From Cinnamomum chago (lineage: Eukaryota; Streptophyta; Magnoliopsida; Laurales; Lauraceae), in contig CP142453.1 of assembly GCA_038049695.1 (NCBI GenBank), positions 3,998,501 to 4,062,500 on the forward strand: a stretch of 64,000 nt of DNA, read 5' to 3'. The notes under the pieces were generated by a model. The model saw only the letters and a list, made by a program, of their open reading frames with translations. It was not told the origin of the DNA and ran no database searches. Numbering within the stretch: the first letter of the stretch is position 1; each line of letters begins with the position of its first letter. Of the stretch, positions 11,030 through 23,254 are shown one piece after another. Made by a program: the position numbers and the translations under genes.

Positions 11030-13253
11030 CGTTAGGCTCCGTCCCGAGTTAATCACAATTAACTCTAATTAATTGAGCTTAAGACTAATTAAGCCGATCT
11101 ACATGGTTTAATGGTGATTTATCACCAAATGAAGTTGAATTAGCTTAATGAAGTGTTAGACAAGATTAATAACTGAATGGAATTGAAATGGAGCTTAAAC
11201 AAGCAAGTGAAGGACTTGTGTATAAATACGAATTTATACGTATTTTGTCGAAGTCGGAAACTCTTGATACCAACATGTGTATCTCGACGAGTACGCTAAC
11301 TTTCATAAAAGACTTGAAGTAATTCGACGAGAAATGAACCAAATGGACCATTAGTTGACTTGAAATGAGAATGAAAGGACTTAAGGGGGGTGAAATGCAA
11401 AAATGCTCCTTAAATCACCCAAATGACTTCATTCATCTCATTCTTCTTGTTTCCAAACCTAGGCAACATTTCCTCAAACGTTTCTTCTTCTTCTTCTTGT
11501 AATTTCTTTCATTCCTTCCTTCATCAAGAGTGGATGGGAGGTGAACCAAGTGAAGAGGAGGCTATCTTCTTCCTTGCTACATCATCTTCTTAGAGTTCTT
11601 CTTGAAATTCAAGCTTCAAGGAGAAGGTTCCAACTCAAGCCAAGCTAAACAAGGGTTTTATAGCAGTCAAAGCTTCATTTGAGGCAAGTAGATACATATG
11701 TTTATGATTGATGATTGTTGAGAAATTATAGTGGTTTTAATGGAAGAAGAAATGATGAATAATTGAAACCCTAGGCATGGATTAGGTTATGTAATGAGGG
11801 TTTAGTGTGGATAATTGGGATTTATATGCTTTTATGTATTCCTTAATTGAATTGCTCATTAGGTTTACAAGAGGAAGAAGAATGGATGAGAAAACCCATG
11901 CACCCATTTTAGGACAGAACCCTGCGTTCTGTTTCTGTATGGTGACCGATCGATCGGCCACATGGTCCGATCGATCGGACCTGTCAGTTTGAGTCCAGTG
12001 AATTGTGAGCTGATTTTTTTGGGAAACAAGTGTGCTTCCTATGAGCCTAGGGGTATGTATGACAAGAAATACCCTAATTTAAGGTCTTCAAGACTAGGTA
12101 GACTAAAAGAAAGAAATACCCTAATCTAAGGGAAACAAAAAGAAAAGAAAGGTGACGAGTGAAGTACTAATTTCTAAAGGGTAGTCTAAACCTTCATGAG
12201 TGTAACTACGGTTCTTACAATGCACCATTTCATTCCATAATGTCATCTATAGTAATACGTGCACTGATAAACCGTGTTTCACTTGAGTATTTGGTTTAGA
12301 TAATTGGTTTTTGAATTGCATAATAGTTGGTAACATTAGTAACAAGTCTGGCACTACCTAGTGGGTTCCGAACTCAATATTACATTGAATTGAATAAATT
12401 GATAAATGAAATGACTATTCCTACTGCAGTAGATGAGATTGGGGTGTTCCGGAGCCCGTGGTGACACCAGTGATCTCTGATCAAGACACTGGGAGATCCC
12501 ACCTTATTTGGACCGAAAGGTCATTGACTGAAAAGTCATACACTGAAAAGCCATTAATAAATATTGAACATTAGGCATAACTGAATATGAAATGCTTTCT
12601 TTTGGGAAGAAACGAATGGAGTTGAAACCCATGCTAGTGTAGTTGCCAGTATTAGTGTATTATTAAGGGTATTTGTTGAACTGTTTAGCACTGTTAAACA
12701 ATGAATAGCTAGAGGTTATGAACATGTATAAATGTATGTATACCTTGTTGAACCGTCGTGTTCACGGTATTACTGATGATGTTACAGGCTCAGTTGCACG
12801 TGCCGGTCCCTCAACGACCGTCTCGCCAGCGGAGGAGGCCCATTCGCTACCTCCAGGAGGTTTAGCTGAATGGACGTGATGTGAGAGAGGATAACATGTA
12901 ATGTTTTGGAAATAAGTTTTTGAAATGCTTTTATTGATTCATTTTGGTATTGTAAGCATTGTAAGTATGTCCCCTGCATTGTATTTAAATGTGCAGTGGT
13001 TGTTAGTAAGAAACTGAGATGATGTACAGTAACTTTACTGTTCAAAGTAAAGTATTTGATTCGTTTTGTTCAAATAGGTTGTCAATGTATATTATTTGTA
13101 TATTCCGCATTGTACATTGATAGGTACGTATGCAAGATCCCTTATAGATTCGTATTAACTTCGGTTAATTCGGGTTTACGGGAGTAAGTATGATTATCAT
13201 CGCGACCCGGGGGTTAACCCTAATGACTCTGATCTCGTGTCCGGGTCGTGACA
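11030..13253 (+). mobile_element. Solo LTR, long-LTR gypsy type, copy 1
   Basis: A 2224-bp element is bounded by a perfect 5-bp duplication GGCGG (11025-11029 and 13254-13258). It starts CGTTAGGCTCCGTCCCGAG and ends GGGTCGTGACA. It is homologous to 20213-22753 in the opposite orientation: shared blocks include GAGTTAATCACAATTAACTC near the start, ACATGTGTATCTCGACGAGT near 11274, GGTGTTCCGGAGCC near 12445 and ACGGGAGTAAGTATG near 13179. TGTTACACC-like starts, GGGTCRTGACA ends and lengths over 2 kb fit chromovirus (Tekay/Del-like) LTRs. There is no second LTR, primer-binding site or pol sequence, so it is a solo LTR left by recombination. The first two bases are CG where TG is expected; in the other copy they are TG. 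Confidence 0.82.
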
Positions 13254-13258
13254 GGCGG

Positions 13259-13421
13259 GAACCCAAAATCCATGTTGTATGGGGCCCTCATTTTTGGTAA
13301 GGTACTGTATGGGGTTGTCAAGGGGAGAAAATCGCCCACCAGGTGATTGTATGTGAATTCTTCTTTCTTCAAAACATAGAGCAGAAATCACATCTTGTCG
13401 TGGGCCATTGGCTCTAGCCAT
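13259..13421. other. Short spacer between LTR elements
   Basis: This 160-bp stretch separates solo LTR 1 from the decayed LTR cluster. No feature was recognised. Confidence 0.5.
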
Positions 13422-15529
13422 ATGTGAGATCCCACTCCTTGTGGATCCTTACTTTTGAATTAAATACTATTTTATAGCCAATAGTAGCTAATCATACTAT
13501 TTATTAGGGATTAGTAAGGGTAGATAGGTATTTTTCCAAATTAGACATTTGTTGTAATTTATAGAGTTTTTTTGGTGTCTTTTATAATTTTTTTGAGTTA
13601 GTTAGTTGGTTAGAGGCCCTAGCTAGTAATTAGTATTTACTATAGGGGTTATTCCATTTGAGAAGTTTCTAAAATCCCACATAAAGACCAAACTACCCAT
13701 GACTCTAACCCTAATCTCATGTTAATTAAAAGAGTATTATTGTACCTAGCCCAAACCCTAGCCAATATATACTACACTCATCCCATCCCATACTCTAGCT
13801 ACAATTCTCTCTCTCATTTCCCCCGCAATTCTATCTTTCAATTTCCCTCCAATTCTCCCATCTCTTCCCTCTCTCTCTAAAACCCTAGATCTAGAACCCA
13901 AACAAGAAGGAGAAGATTATCTACTACAAGTTACAGCCACAATCTCTTCTAAGGAGCTATCTCATCTTTTATTTCTCTTCTCCCTCTTCTAATCAAGGTA
14001 CTTTTCATCATCTAGTTTTATTTCCTTAGATTTCTTCTTTTCTCTCTCTAGATCTCCTTCCTTATAGCAATTCTTTTGTGGATGTGGGTGTAAGAGTTAT
14101 AGATCTCTCTAGATCTGAGTTTTGAGGCTGGTTTGTGTGTTTGGAGACCCTAGGAGCTTTGCATTGCATTTTTATAACCTGGATCTCTCTTTTCTCTCTC
14201 TACCTTCTTACAATTGGATCAAGGTAAGTGCAATATACATATTTAGCATAGAATACATGTTTTCTCTTCTCTTGATTCTGTAATTCCAATGCAATTGTTG
14301 TAGTTATGTTAGATCTACCATTTGAGCTCAGTTTTATGGATTTATGGCCATTGATGGATGAGTTCTCTCATTTGGAAGATCAATGCCCTGTTTAATGATG
14401 GATAGTTGTGTATTGAAGTGCTTTTCATGTTCTATGATGATCTTATGATGTTTGGACGATATTGGGTTGGTTTTGATGGGGATTGGATTGAAGGAGAAGA
14501 AAATCCAGAAACCTGGAATTCTGCTGACTACGTGTACTCGGTCGACGACCTGCAGGGAGGTCGACCGAAGACACTACAATTGGGGAAAATCAAGTTCCAG
14601 TTATTTTCTGCAGGCTTCTCAGTCCTGTGTACTCGGTCGGCCAGACCCTATGCTCGGTCGATCGATAACTCAGGTTTTGCAGGAAATAACTGAGAATTAG
14701 ATTTCTACCTCAGGCCCAGAATTCAGTGTGTGCGGTCGACCTGACCCTGTTCCAAGTTGACCGGGTGATTTATGAATTTATTTTAATCATTTGTGGTTAT
14801 TAATTAGTTTAGTTTGAGGTAAATTTTAAGATTTTAGTAGATTTATCTTAAATTTTTAATGTCTTTTTCAAATATTTAATTTTGGAGATATCTTTGATAT
14901 TTTGCAGGATTTAAGTGAAATGGACTGCTGCGTGGTTTTTCAACCATAACTTGGGATAGGGACCTCAGATTTTTATGTTCTTTAGCTTTCTGAAAAGCTG
15001 AGGAAAATGTGAACAACTTTCACGAAGAACTCAAGAGCCAATTTTATCTCCTTGAAGCTGAAAAGGGGTTGTTGAAGTTGCATAAAAAACTCTAATGTGA
15101 CTCAGAGGCAGTTTTGGTTTTCAGGCCGTATCTTGAGTTATGATTATGGGCTTTTGGCCCATTTATACTCTCTGGAAAGCTAGGGAAATCTTCTAGAACT
15201 TCAATGAAGAGCCCAAACACCTGTTCTAACTCTGAATGGGTCAAAAACAGGCTGGAAGTCAGAACCAGCAAGATTTATTGCACATCAGGACATCTTTTCA
15301 GTTTTGGGTTTGTATTTAGGTCCACCAAAAATCATGGCTGAACAGGCTGGACACTAATCAGACCCTTAACTCATGCAAAGAAATTAATGTGTGGCTTGTG
15401 ATATAGGTGCCGGATAAGAAGAAAAGAGAGGATGTTTTTTTTTTCCTAAAAAAAAAAAAGAACAGAGAGAAAAGAAAAGGAGAGAGATTCAGAAAGTGAG
15501 AAGAAAGGAGAGGAGACGAAAAGAAGGAA

Positions 15530-15705
15530 GAAGAAGTGCAACAAAGCCGATTTTGCTAAGTTTTTCTCGGATCAAATGAGTTCTTTTCAACTTTTGTTTT
15601 TCTTTACTCTTTCTTTTGAAGAAGTGCAACAAAGCCGATTTTGCGAAGTTTTTCTCGGATTGAATGAGTTCTCTTCAACTTTTGTTTTTCTTTACTCTTT
15701 CTTTT
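15530..15705 (+). repeat. 88-bp perfect-period tandem duplication
   Basis: Two adjacent 88-bp copies (15530-15617 and 15618-15705), each starting GAAGAAGTGCAACAAAGCCG and ending in a TTTACTCTTTCTTTT tract, differ at only a few positions. The duplication lies inside the decayed retroelement cluster. Confidence 0.9.
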
Positions 15706-16304
15706 ATCATCAAAACAATGTTATCTGGCTAAATTTTCTTTGCTAGGGATAGGATGTAATCACAGATTATTGAAGGTTACTTGACTAGATTGATGTTATT
15801 ATTATTATTATTTTTTTTTGCTATTTATAATTTGATGAATTCGGTTTTCACTCTTGCAATTTAATTGGCCATTAATTTGCATGTTTAAGATATTGAATGA
15901 AGAACGAAAGTTTAAGTTTGATATTAGTTTGTGAATTCATCAAACCTCTGGTTAAAGGATTTAGAAATAAACATTAACCTTGGTGACTGTATGTAGGTTC
16001 CTTGGTTCTTAATGAAATTGTGTTAATTGCTATAATCACGAAAGTAGATATAGGATTAACATGATTAATATTTTGAGTCTTGAACAAGATCAGAATATAC
16101 CTTAGGGAATTCAATCATTGTAAGTAGCAAGTGAAGCTTTGAAATTAATTCAATTAGGTTTCCAACATAATTTGTTGATGACATTCGAATCCTTAGCAAC
16201 TATCATAATATGTTACTAGTTTAACTAGGATTTTATATTGATTTTCATACAACCAGAATTTATATTTCTCTAGATAATATAAGAAATCATAAATTGGTAG
16301 TTAG

Positions 16305-16636
16305 ATTTCTTCCTTGTGGGACGACATTCGATTGCCTATACTACATTAGCAATCCTTACACTTGGGGTACAATTTATGGCAGTCAAGTTTTTGATGCAAT
16401 TCAATAAAAAAAAAATCCAAGTATGCTTAATCTATCTTTAAAAGTTATTACCTATCTTAAAATAAAAAATTCAACACTAACATGGTGAAACCCCCAAATA
16501 TACACAAAGATTCCAAATGGCAGGTTCCTTATCTTCATTCTTTCACAAACAACATACTAGTTTGAGGGTTAAAACAGTTTAAAATTCAACAATCATAATT
16601 CTACCCCCCAAACTCAATTCACACATTGTCCTCAAT
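16305..16636. mobile_element. Tat/Athila-like retroelement remnants
   Basis: At 16308-16372 the plus strand reads TTCCTTGTGGGACGACATTC and then a TACTACATTAGCA-type run ending ACTTGGGGTAC, which resembles the noncoding end region of plant Tat/Athila gypsy elements. At about 16595-16637 the minus strand reads TTGAGGACAATGTGTGAATT followed by GAGTTTGGGGGG, a motif I know from the same lineages. The two lie in opposite orientation, so at least two fragments or a rearrangement are involved. Confidence 0.4.
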
Positions 16637-18659
16637 AGTTGGATTTCTACCTGAGGCCAAGAATTTAGTGTGTGCGGCAGGTCGACCGGGCACAAAGGAA
16701 ACTCAGGGTTTGGACTAAGACGTGGGACACCCTTTCAGCAAGAACTGTCAGTGCGTGCGGTGGACTGCCCAGGCCCGGAGGTTGACCGGACACACAAGGA
16801 TTTCGGGAAATCAGGCCTTTTCCTGCAGAGTGTTTGTTTTCTGTTCTTAGTGTGTGGGGTCGACCGTCCAGGCCAGGAAGTCGATCGGACACACTGTGTA
16901 AAGTAACTTTTTCCATATTTAAGTTTTCGAGGTTGTGATCGTTTATGGGGCCCATTGACCATCCAAATGGACCTCTATTGATGTGCCAAACTCGAGTCAA
17001 TGGTGTGGCTCAACCTTGACTCGTGGGGACCACCAAGAAGGGTCTTGGTTGTATATTTTACGATGATTCGATCCTTAAACGTTGTTAATGATGCCTGTAA
17101 CTTCTGGAGCACCAAACACAGTATCCATTGGCATCTGAGACTCCATTTAGAGATCAAATTACTTAAGATGAACTTGGACTTGAATGTGAACCATTACCTA
17201 GGTTGGATTATTGATATTTCTCTGTTGATTCCTGTACTTGGAGTTCTTACTTCACTTATCATATTATTGTCACTCTTATGTCCTTACTATAGCTTATAAT
17301 TGTTAATTAAATGGAAAATGGATGACCTAGACCTAAGACTACTTAGAGGTGACCTGGTGATGTGATTGGATGAACATTGACCCGTGTTTGTGGCTAGGCG
17401 AGCCCTTTTATAGCCTATGTATAGATGTATAATACCCTAAATTGGAGAGGTGAATTATATTGGACTTATAACTCATTATGGATGAGATTGAACTGTTTAT
17501 TATTGGAAATTGACTTGTTACCTTGTTTGGACAGTTTTAGACCAGGCCATGTACCTGGTGGGCCTTGGTATGGATCCAACGAGTGGACTTGGACTTGGAT
17601 TGTGATTCATGGACCGAATTGATGCTTGGACCTCTTAGAGACTTTGTTAGGATCTTGTTCACGCAAGGCAAAACTTAAATAGACACAGACCTTTAATGTT
17701 TCCTCGAGTCGGCATAGACATTTACTAAGTTGTACTAAGCTCAGCTTTTGGACTGATCATTACTGGTAGGAGCTATTTATGAGTGTTGAGTGAGCTATAA
17801 TGATGAGCTATGTTCTAAACAGACGGTGTGATCCCAAGTCCAGTCTCCCCGAGTGATGAGTGTGGTGAAACTGTTGAGTGTGATTTGCGGGGCTAGTCAT
17901 TCCCCGGCACTGGTGAGATTCTCCGCCGCGACTATGTCCAGTGTGGGTGAGTCGCGGCATAATATCCCGTGGTATCCAGCTCGTGTGAATGTGTTATATT
18001 GTGTTAGACTGGATATTATGTTTATCATGATTCTAAATGTTTATCTTGCTTAATTGCCTAGATCATGTATCTTGATATTCTCTTTAACTGTGTAATTGTC
18101 TTTACTCTTTTGATACATATATCCTATGTTACTTGTATACTGTGACTTGTCAGGTCTTTAGATCTGATTCATTTTTGGTGCTTAGGTTCGACCCCGATTC
18201 CGAGGACGGTACGCTCGCACTAGTTGAGGCACCCATAGTAGGGGACTACGGATGGGGACCAGCAGACCAAAAGGTCGAGCTGGAAGTTGGAGAGCCGGCA
18301 CCCGGGGTGTGAGAGTTCTTTATTATTTTGGTATTTTGAGTGATTTTTGTAGTGAGCAGGGTAATTGTTAGAAATTGTAATAATCCCTTAACCTTTATAA
18401 CCTTGACACCTTATGTTGGATTTCAGTCATGCTATATTTGTTATAGATTTATGATACATTATCATTGCTTCCGCTATATTCATATGCTTCCGCATTATTA
18501 ACCGTTGATCTTATATCTTTTAAAAAGTTTTAAATTGGACCTCACTGCGGACCTACGATCTTGGAAGTTCTTGGATTTTTGGGAAGTAGCGTGCCAACTT
18601 TGGATATTTTGACAGTTTTCTTGGTATCCGGAATTGATGTGTTACACTATCAACAAAGA

Positions 18660-18960
18660 GGATAGTATGTGTTAAGTAGTTAGTTTGCCTAATTTGGCAC
18701 TTTAATGGCATAGTAAAAGTCCAGTAAAGCCTCCATTTTTAAGTAAGAAGTTACATCAAAAGAACTTTAATTCAAAACTCCTTTCATCTTTTTCAAAAAA
18801 AAAAGTAAAAAAAGCAACTATCTTTATCCACTAAAACACAAAAAAAACTTCACTTTTCCAAAAAAAAGATTTTATAAATAAAATACCATTATATTTCACT
18901 TATATTTTATTCTTTCTTTCAAATCAACTTTACATCACTTTGGCTCGATTAGAAGAGTAG
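18660..18960. repeat. Dispersed AT-rich MITE-like repeat, copy A
   Basis: The sequence resembles 31060-31380: TTTTTCAAAAAA tracts, then a block ending AAAAAGATTT, then AAATACCATTATA-type and CACTTATATTTTATT sequence. The minus strand of the last ~90 bp also resembles 8750-8815 and 8960-9030. It is an abundant small repeat in this genome; ends and target duplication were not resolved. Confidence 0.45.
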
Positions 18961-20212
18961 CCAAACTGGCAGGCATCTTGTGAGAGTGGATCAGTCATCT
19001 CACAAAAATATTAATTTGGCATATTAACAGGCAACACTATCACACTTAATGAAATTCATGGAGTCCTTAATTTATTGATGAGCTCCCATCTCTTCAATGT
19101 TCCGATCGGTCCACAAGTCGATGGGAGAAAATCTCATCAAAAATCAAATCAAGGGACCTGTTAGAAGTTCTAAAATGTCATCAAATGCTCGAAGACAAAG
19201 GGAAGATCAGCAAATAAAATGGACGGTCAGCGGACATTAGACAGTCCGTGGTATTGGCAGGAGTCTCTGGCCCTCCGCCCTTTGTGTCTCAGGAAGTTTT
19301 AGCCCGGGTTCTTGGGTTTTTGGCAGCAGCAAACCAATGAGGAGGAACTTTCGTCGAAAGGCCTGAAAGACCTTCTGAGTTCTGAGTAGGAACTCTCAGC
19401 ACTCTTTTATTTCAAAAAAGTCAGTATCAGTCCATTCAACTTTGTTGACCATCTGGAATATAACATGCCACATAAAAAGTAGCTTTTCAAGAGGAAGTTT
19501 CGTCTTTACCACTCTCTCGGATGTACGAGTAATATTCCATGAAAAAAGCTATGGACCCCGACGCTGCCGTTGGATCCCAGGGGAGGTAGCACCCCTCATA
19601 TTCCATTGCCAACAATCTCCCTCTCTAAACTTACAAGATGAGGGGGCCACAATGGATGCATGACTGAGATGATTTGGGTTGGGTTGGGTTGGGTTGGATT
19701 GGATTGGAAGGCATCTCATGACTATAGAGCCGATAATAATTATTTTTTTCAAGCCCGTGTCAGGCCCATCAAACTTTCAATACCTTTATCCTATTGATTT
19801 ACATGTATTTAAGTAAACCCCAATTTAAGTAAACCCCACATTCAAGTTTTGGGGTTTAAAAGAAAAAAAGATTTAATATTAGTTGGTTTGATAGGTGAGT
19901 TGTTACACACTCCTCCGCGAACCATAATGAAAATTTTGCTTCTGATTATCACTTTAGAACTACTTTATGATTGAAGAGTGCAACTGATTATTTCCTTTTC
20001 AAGAGGATGGTTAACTTAGCATTGCCATATATATATATATATATATATTTATAAATATTTGTAAATTTATAACTATTAACTAGCGGTGGAAAGAAAGACG
20101 ATTGTGCATAGGTGAATTCATGTAGCTGCCCCAAGAAATTTGGTATAAAGCTTTGATCACGATGAATGATGAATGGAACCTATCAACATGGAATATTTTC
20201 ACTTTCACGTGG
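18961..20212. other. Intergenic, mostly featureless
   Basis: No gene was found. A short TTGGG-type run (GGGTTGGGTTGGGTTGGG, about 19676-19696) is a minisatellite, not the plant telomere repeat. An (AT)n tract lies at about 20029-20050. Confidence 0.5.
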
Positions 20213-22753
20213 TGACATGACCCGAGCCCGAGATTACAATTAATCCGAGATAACCCCGAGTCATGTCGCATACTTACTCCCGTGAACTTTAAATACATAA
20301 AATTCACGAGGGATATCCATTACAATTATGCGGAATATAAACAAATATACATTGCTCATGTATAAAACAAAAACTCATTTACATTATTTACAAAACCAAT
20401 CACTTGCATATTTAATACAAGGCAAGGATCAAAAGTATGAAACGTTTTAAAACCATTTTCTACAGGTTTTCTTTCATTCAAAAGTAACATCAATTGTTTT
20501 TGCTTCATTTCCACTCTATTAATCCTCCTGAAGGAACCAAAGTGGTCTCCTCCTTTGGCGTTGTGGTATTTGAAGGACCGGCATGGGCAGTTGTGCATGT
20601 AATGCCATTAATAACACTATGAATTTGACAATTCAGCAAGGTATAAACAATTACATGATTGAATATGCTAAATACACATTAATTCGTCTAACTCCTTGTA
20701 AGACTAATGCAAATACAATTCAAAATCCATAAGAGTCTTTATTACTTTGAAAACTACTATAACATTTCATTTCACATCACATCTTCCTAAAAATGAAGGA
20801 TTCATATATTGTGGGATTTATCAGTGCCCGGGCCAGGAACTACTAACATTACCACGGAGCTCCGGAACACTCCCAAATAATCTGTTGCAACAGTAACAGC
20901 TCTATTGAGCTTATAGAAATCACTATGTAGTGTCAGACTCAAGTATCAATACAGTTTAACATTTAATTCCGTTCAATTAAAATTTAACGAATACATCTCC
21001 ATGTACAAACTCCTTTAAATAATACCAACCATTTAGGTGTAATCCTCGGTTGTTTAATGTACGTGTTATTCTCAATGAACATCACAATTTATGTGAATTT
21101 GTACATTAAAGTCTCCTTAATTAACACCCAATGTGGTAAAACAATATTAATAGCCTTGATATAATCAACATGCTCTTTTCCTTAAAACTCAGAAATTAAT
21201 TCTAAAATTTTATTAGTTTCGGTTAACTAATCAGTGTCTTATCGGCTAGCTTTAGAAGCAAATTTTACTATTACAACTATTCAGCTTGGGTTAATCTTTT
21301 GGTTAACACTCAATTCATCTTGAATCTAAATCCAAGGATATTATTTTATGAAAAGAGAAATTAACTTACTACTCCTTAATTAGTCTTCAAACTACTTATG
21401 CTCCTAAAACCATCAATTGGTTCAAATAGAACAAATTTTAGTTAGGACCTGTTATAATTGTCCTCATATCAACTTCATCTCTTCCCTTCTCTACATTCAA
21501 TCCATAACCTGCATATCAAAATGGAACCTCCCGTTCCCCCTCATTCATCATGTCATTTATACATAAAGTAACACTTTTAATCCATTAACCATTTAACCCA
21601 TCTTTTTCTCCTCCAATCAATTATCCATATATATACAGTTATTAACTCACATATAAGGCTAAATTCAGATTTCATAACATAATCAAGAAGAAATCTATTG
21701 CAACTAGCATTTAATCACAATAACTATTTATGCTTGCCTCTAATTCAAGTTTGATACAAAAATCCCCTTGTTAGCCATGAGTTTTAAGATCAAAATCTCA
21801 ATTGAAACCCTATAACCTAACACCATTTCAATCTATACAATTCCAAAAAAATTCACATCTAATGACAAAAGCTCATAACAAATAGCAATTTAATCACAAG
21901 TATTTCTATACTTGCCTTTTAGTTGAGGTTTAATACAAAAACCCTTTTTCCTTAAGTTTGATTTGAGTCAAGTTCTCTCAATCTCAAACCCTATTATCAT
22001 AGAACAACCAAAACGAATTTCTAATAACTATTTGTGCTATAATCACTTCAAACTAACTATTCAAAATCTGAACGTTCTATAAAGAATCTATTTACTCACT
22101 TGAAACTCAACAAAGAGAAATCACAGCTTCTCTTTAGCTTCAAATCCAAGGAAAATTGAAGAAAACAATGGAGAAGATGAAGTCATAGAACTCTTTTACT
22201 CCAACACACAATTGCTACCTCCAAACTTAAACAATTGAGGAAGAAAAGATAAAGAAAATGGAAGAAAGAAGAAAGAACCTAAAGCTGGTTTCTTGCTGTT
22301 GTTATAACATTCGTATGATGAATGTTATTTGGGCTTCATTTGACATTTATACAATGGAAATTTGCAACTTAACCCCCACTTTTAAACTTATTTCAAGTTT
22401 GAGTCAAATCAAGACTCACTTGATTCATTTGAAATCAAATGAAAACGCGTAAGTTATGAAAATTGTTGTACTCATCGAAATACACATGTTTGTATCAAGT
22501 GTCACCGTATCCGACGAAATACGAATAAATCCGTATTTACGGAAAAGTCCTTAATTCCATCAATTTGAGTTTAAATTCAACTCAATCAAGTGAATTCCTT
22601 TCAAATCCATTCCATTATGTATAAGTTCCTCAAATGAAACTAATTTGATCCATATTAATCACTAATCACATTTATCTTGACAAATTACGTCTAATTCACA
22701 TTAATCACAATTAATTAGAGTTAATCTTGATTAACTCGGATTGGGGTGTAACA
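20213..22753 (-). mobile_element. Solo LTR, long-LTR gypsy type, copy 2 (inverted)
   Basis: A 2541-bp element in minus orientation starts TGTTACACCCCAATCCGAG (from 22753) and ends GGGTCATGTCA (20213). It has canonical TG...CA ends and a perfect 5-bp duplication CGTGG at 20208-20212 and 22754-22758. It aligns along its length with the solo LTR at 11030-13253. It is about 300 bp longer, so the copies differ by indels. No internal retroelement sequence is attached. The open frames inside (for example 20356-20598 and 22258-22452) are chance frames within the LTR. Confidence 0.85.
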
Positions 22754-23201
22754 CGTGGCAAGTTACTCGTCATCCTAACCCAATTTCTCACAATTATACC
22801 ACATATCTGGAGCCTCCATTTTGCATTTTAAAATATGACCGGTGTGCCATAGTATAATGACCCCTACTAAATACTACATAAGTTATCATCTCCATAATAT
22901 ATATTTTCAGCTGATAGATTTAAGAACATGAAATGGACGAAGTTCGAAATCTAATTTCAAATGATTACATTCCATAGGCTTGATTGAAGCATACTATTGG
23001 CAACATTGTATTTTTAGCTAGATGGTTAATCCAAAAATGGCCCTGAAATTAAACAATTGGCTATATGCCTGTATATCTATAGGCCTCACCCTCAAATACA
23101 ACCCAAAGTAGTAGTTAGAATTGCGTCCAAATCTACAAGTCTCTATAAAAAGGCTCTTTGCCGACCTATACATTAAAATACAACGCGTTCCAAGTTCAGA
23201 G

Positions 23202-23209
23202 TATATATA
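23202..23209 (+). promoter_or_regulatory. TATA box of the GeBP-like gene
   Basis: TATATATA lies 46-53 bp upstream of the chosen ATG, which leaves room for only a ~20-nt leader if transcription starts at the usual distance. The match is strong, but function is inferred from position. Confidence 0.6.
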
Positions 23210-23254
23210 GTGAGTCAATTGACCTCCATAGAAACGACTTCTTCTTTCTCTGCA

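Larger units (their letters stand above)
13422..18645 (+). mobile_element. Decayed LTR-retrotransposon cluster
   Basis: Boundaries are approximate. The left part (TGTGAGATCCCACTCC at 13426) has a promoter-like block with CCAATATATAC at about 13760 and pyrimidine-rich leader sequence, then GGTCGACC-type palindromes (14540-14770). A similar palindrome-rich block with a shared lead-in (GATTTCTACCTSAGGCC at about 14701 and 16645) recurs at 16636-16905. The right part (17.8-18.65 kb) has the GACGGTACGCTCGCACT and GGAGAGCCGGCACCCGGGG type sequence seen in long plant LTRs and ends GAATTGATGTGTTACA at 18645. The middle (about 14.8-16.6 kb) seems to be another element. No coding region survives and no target duplication could be matched, so the number of insertions is unknown. 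Confidence 0.5.

Noticed and set aside
16665..17000. 111-codon minus-strand frame and overlapping frames
   Set aside because: They lie in palindrome-rich LTR sequence, and open frames occur on both strands for that reason.
19670..19710. GGGTT-type repeat as interstitial telomere
   Set aside because: The unit is TTGGG, not the plant telomere unit TTTAGGG.
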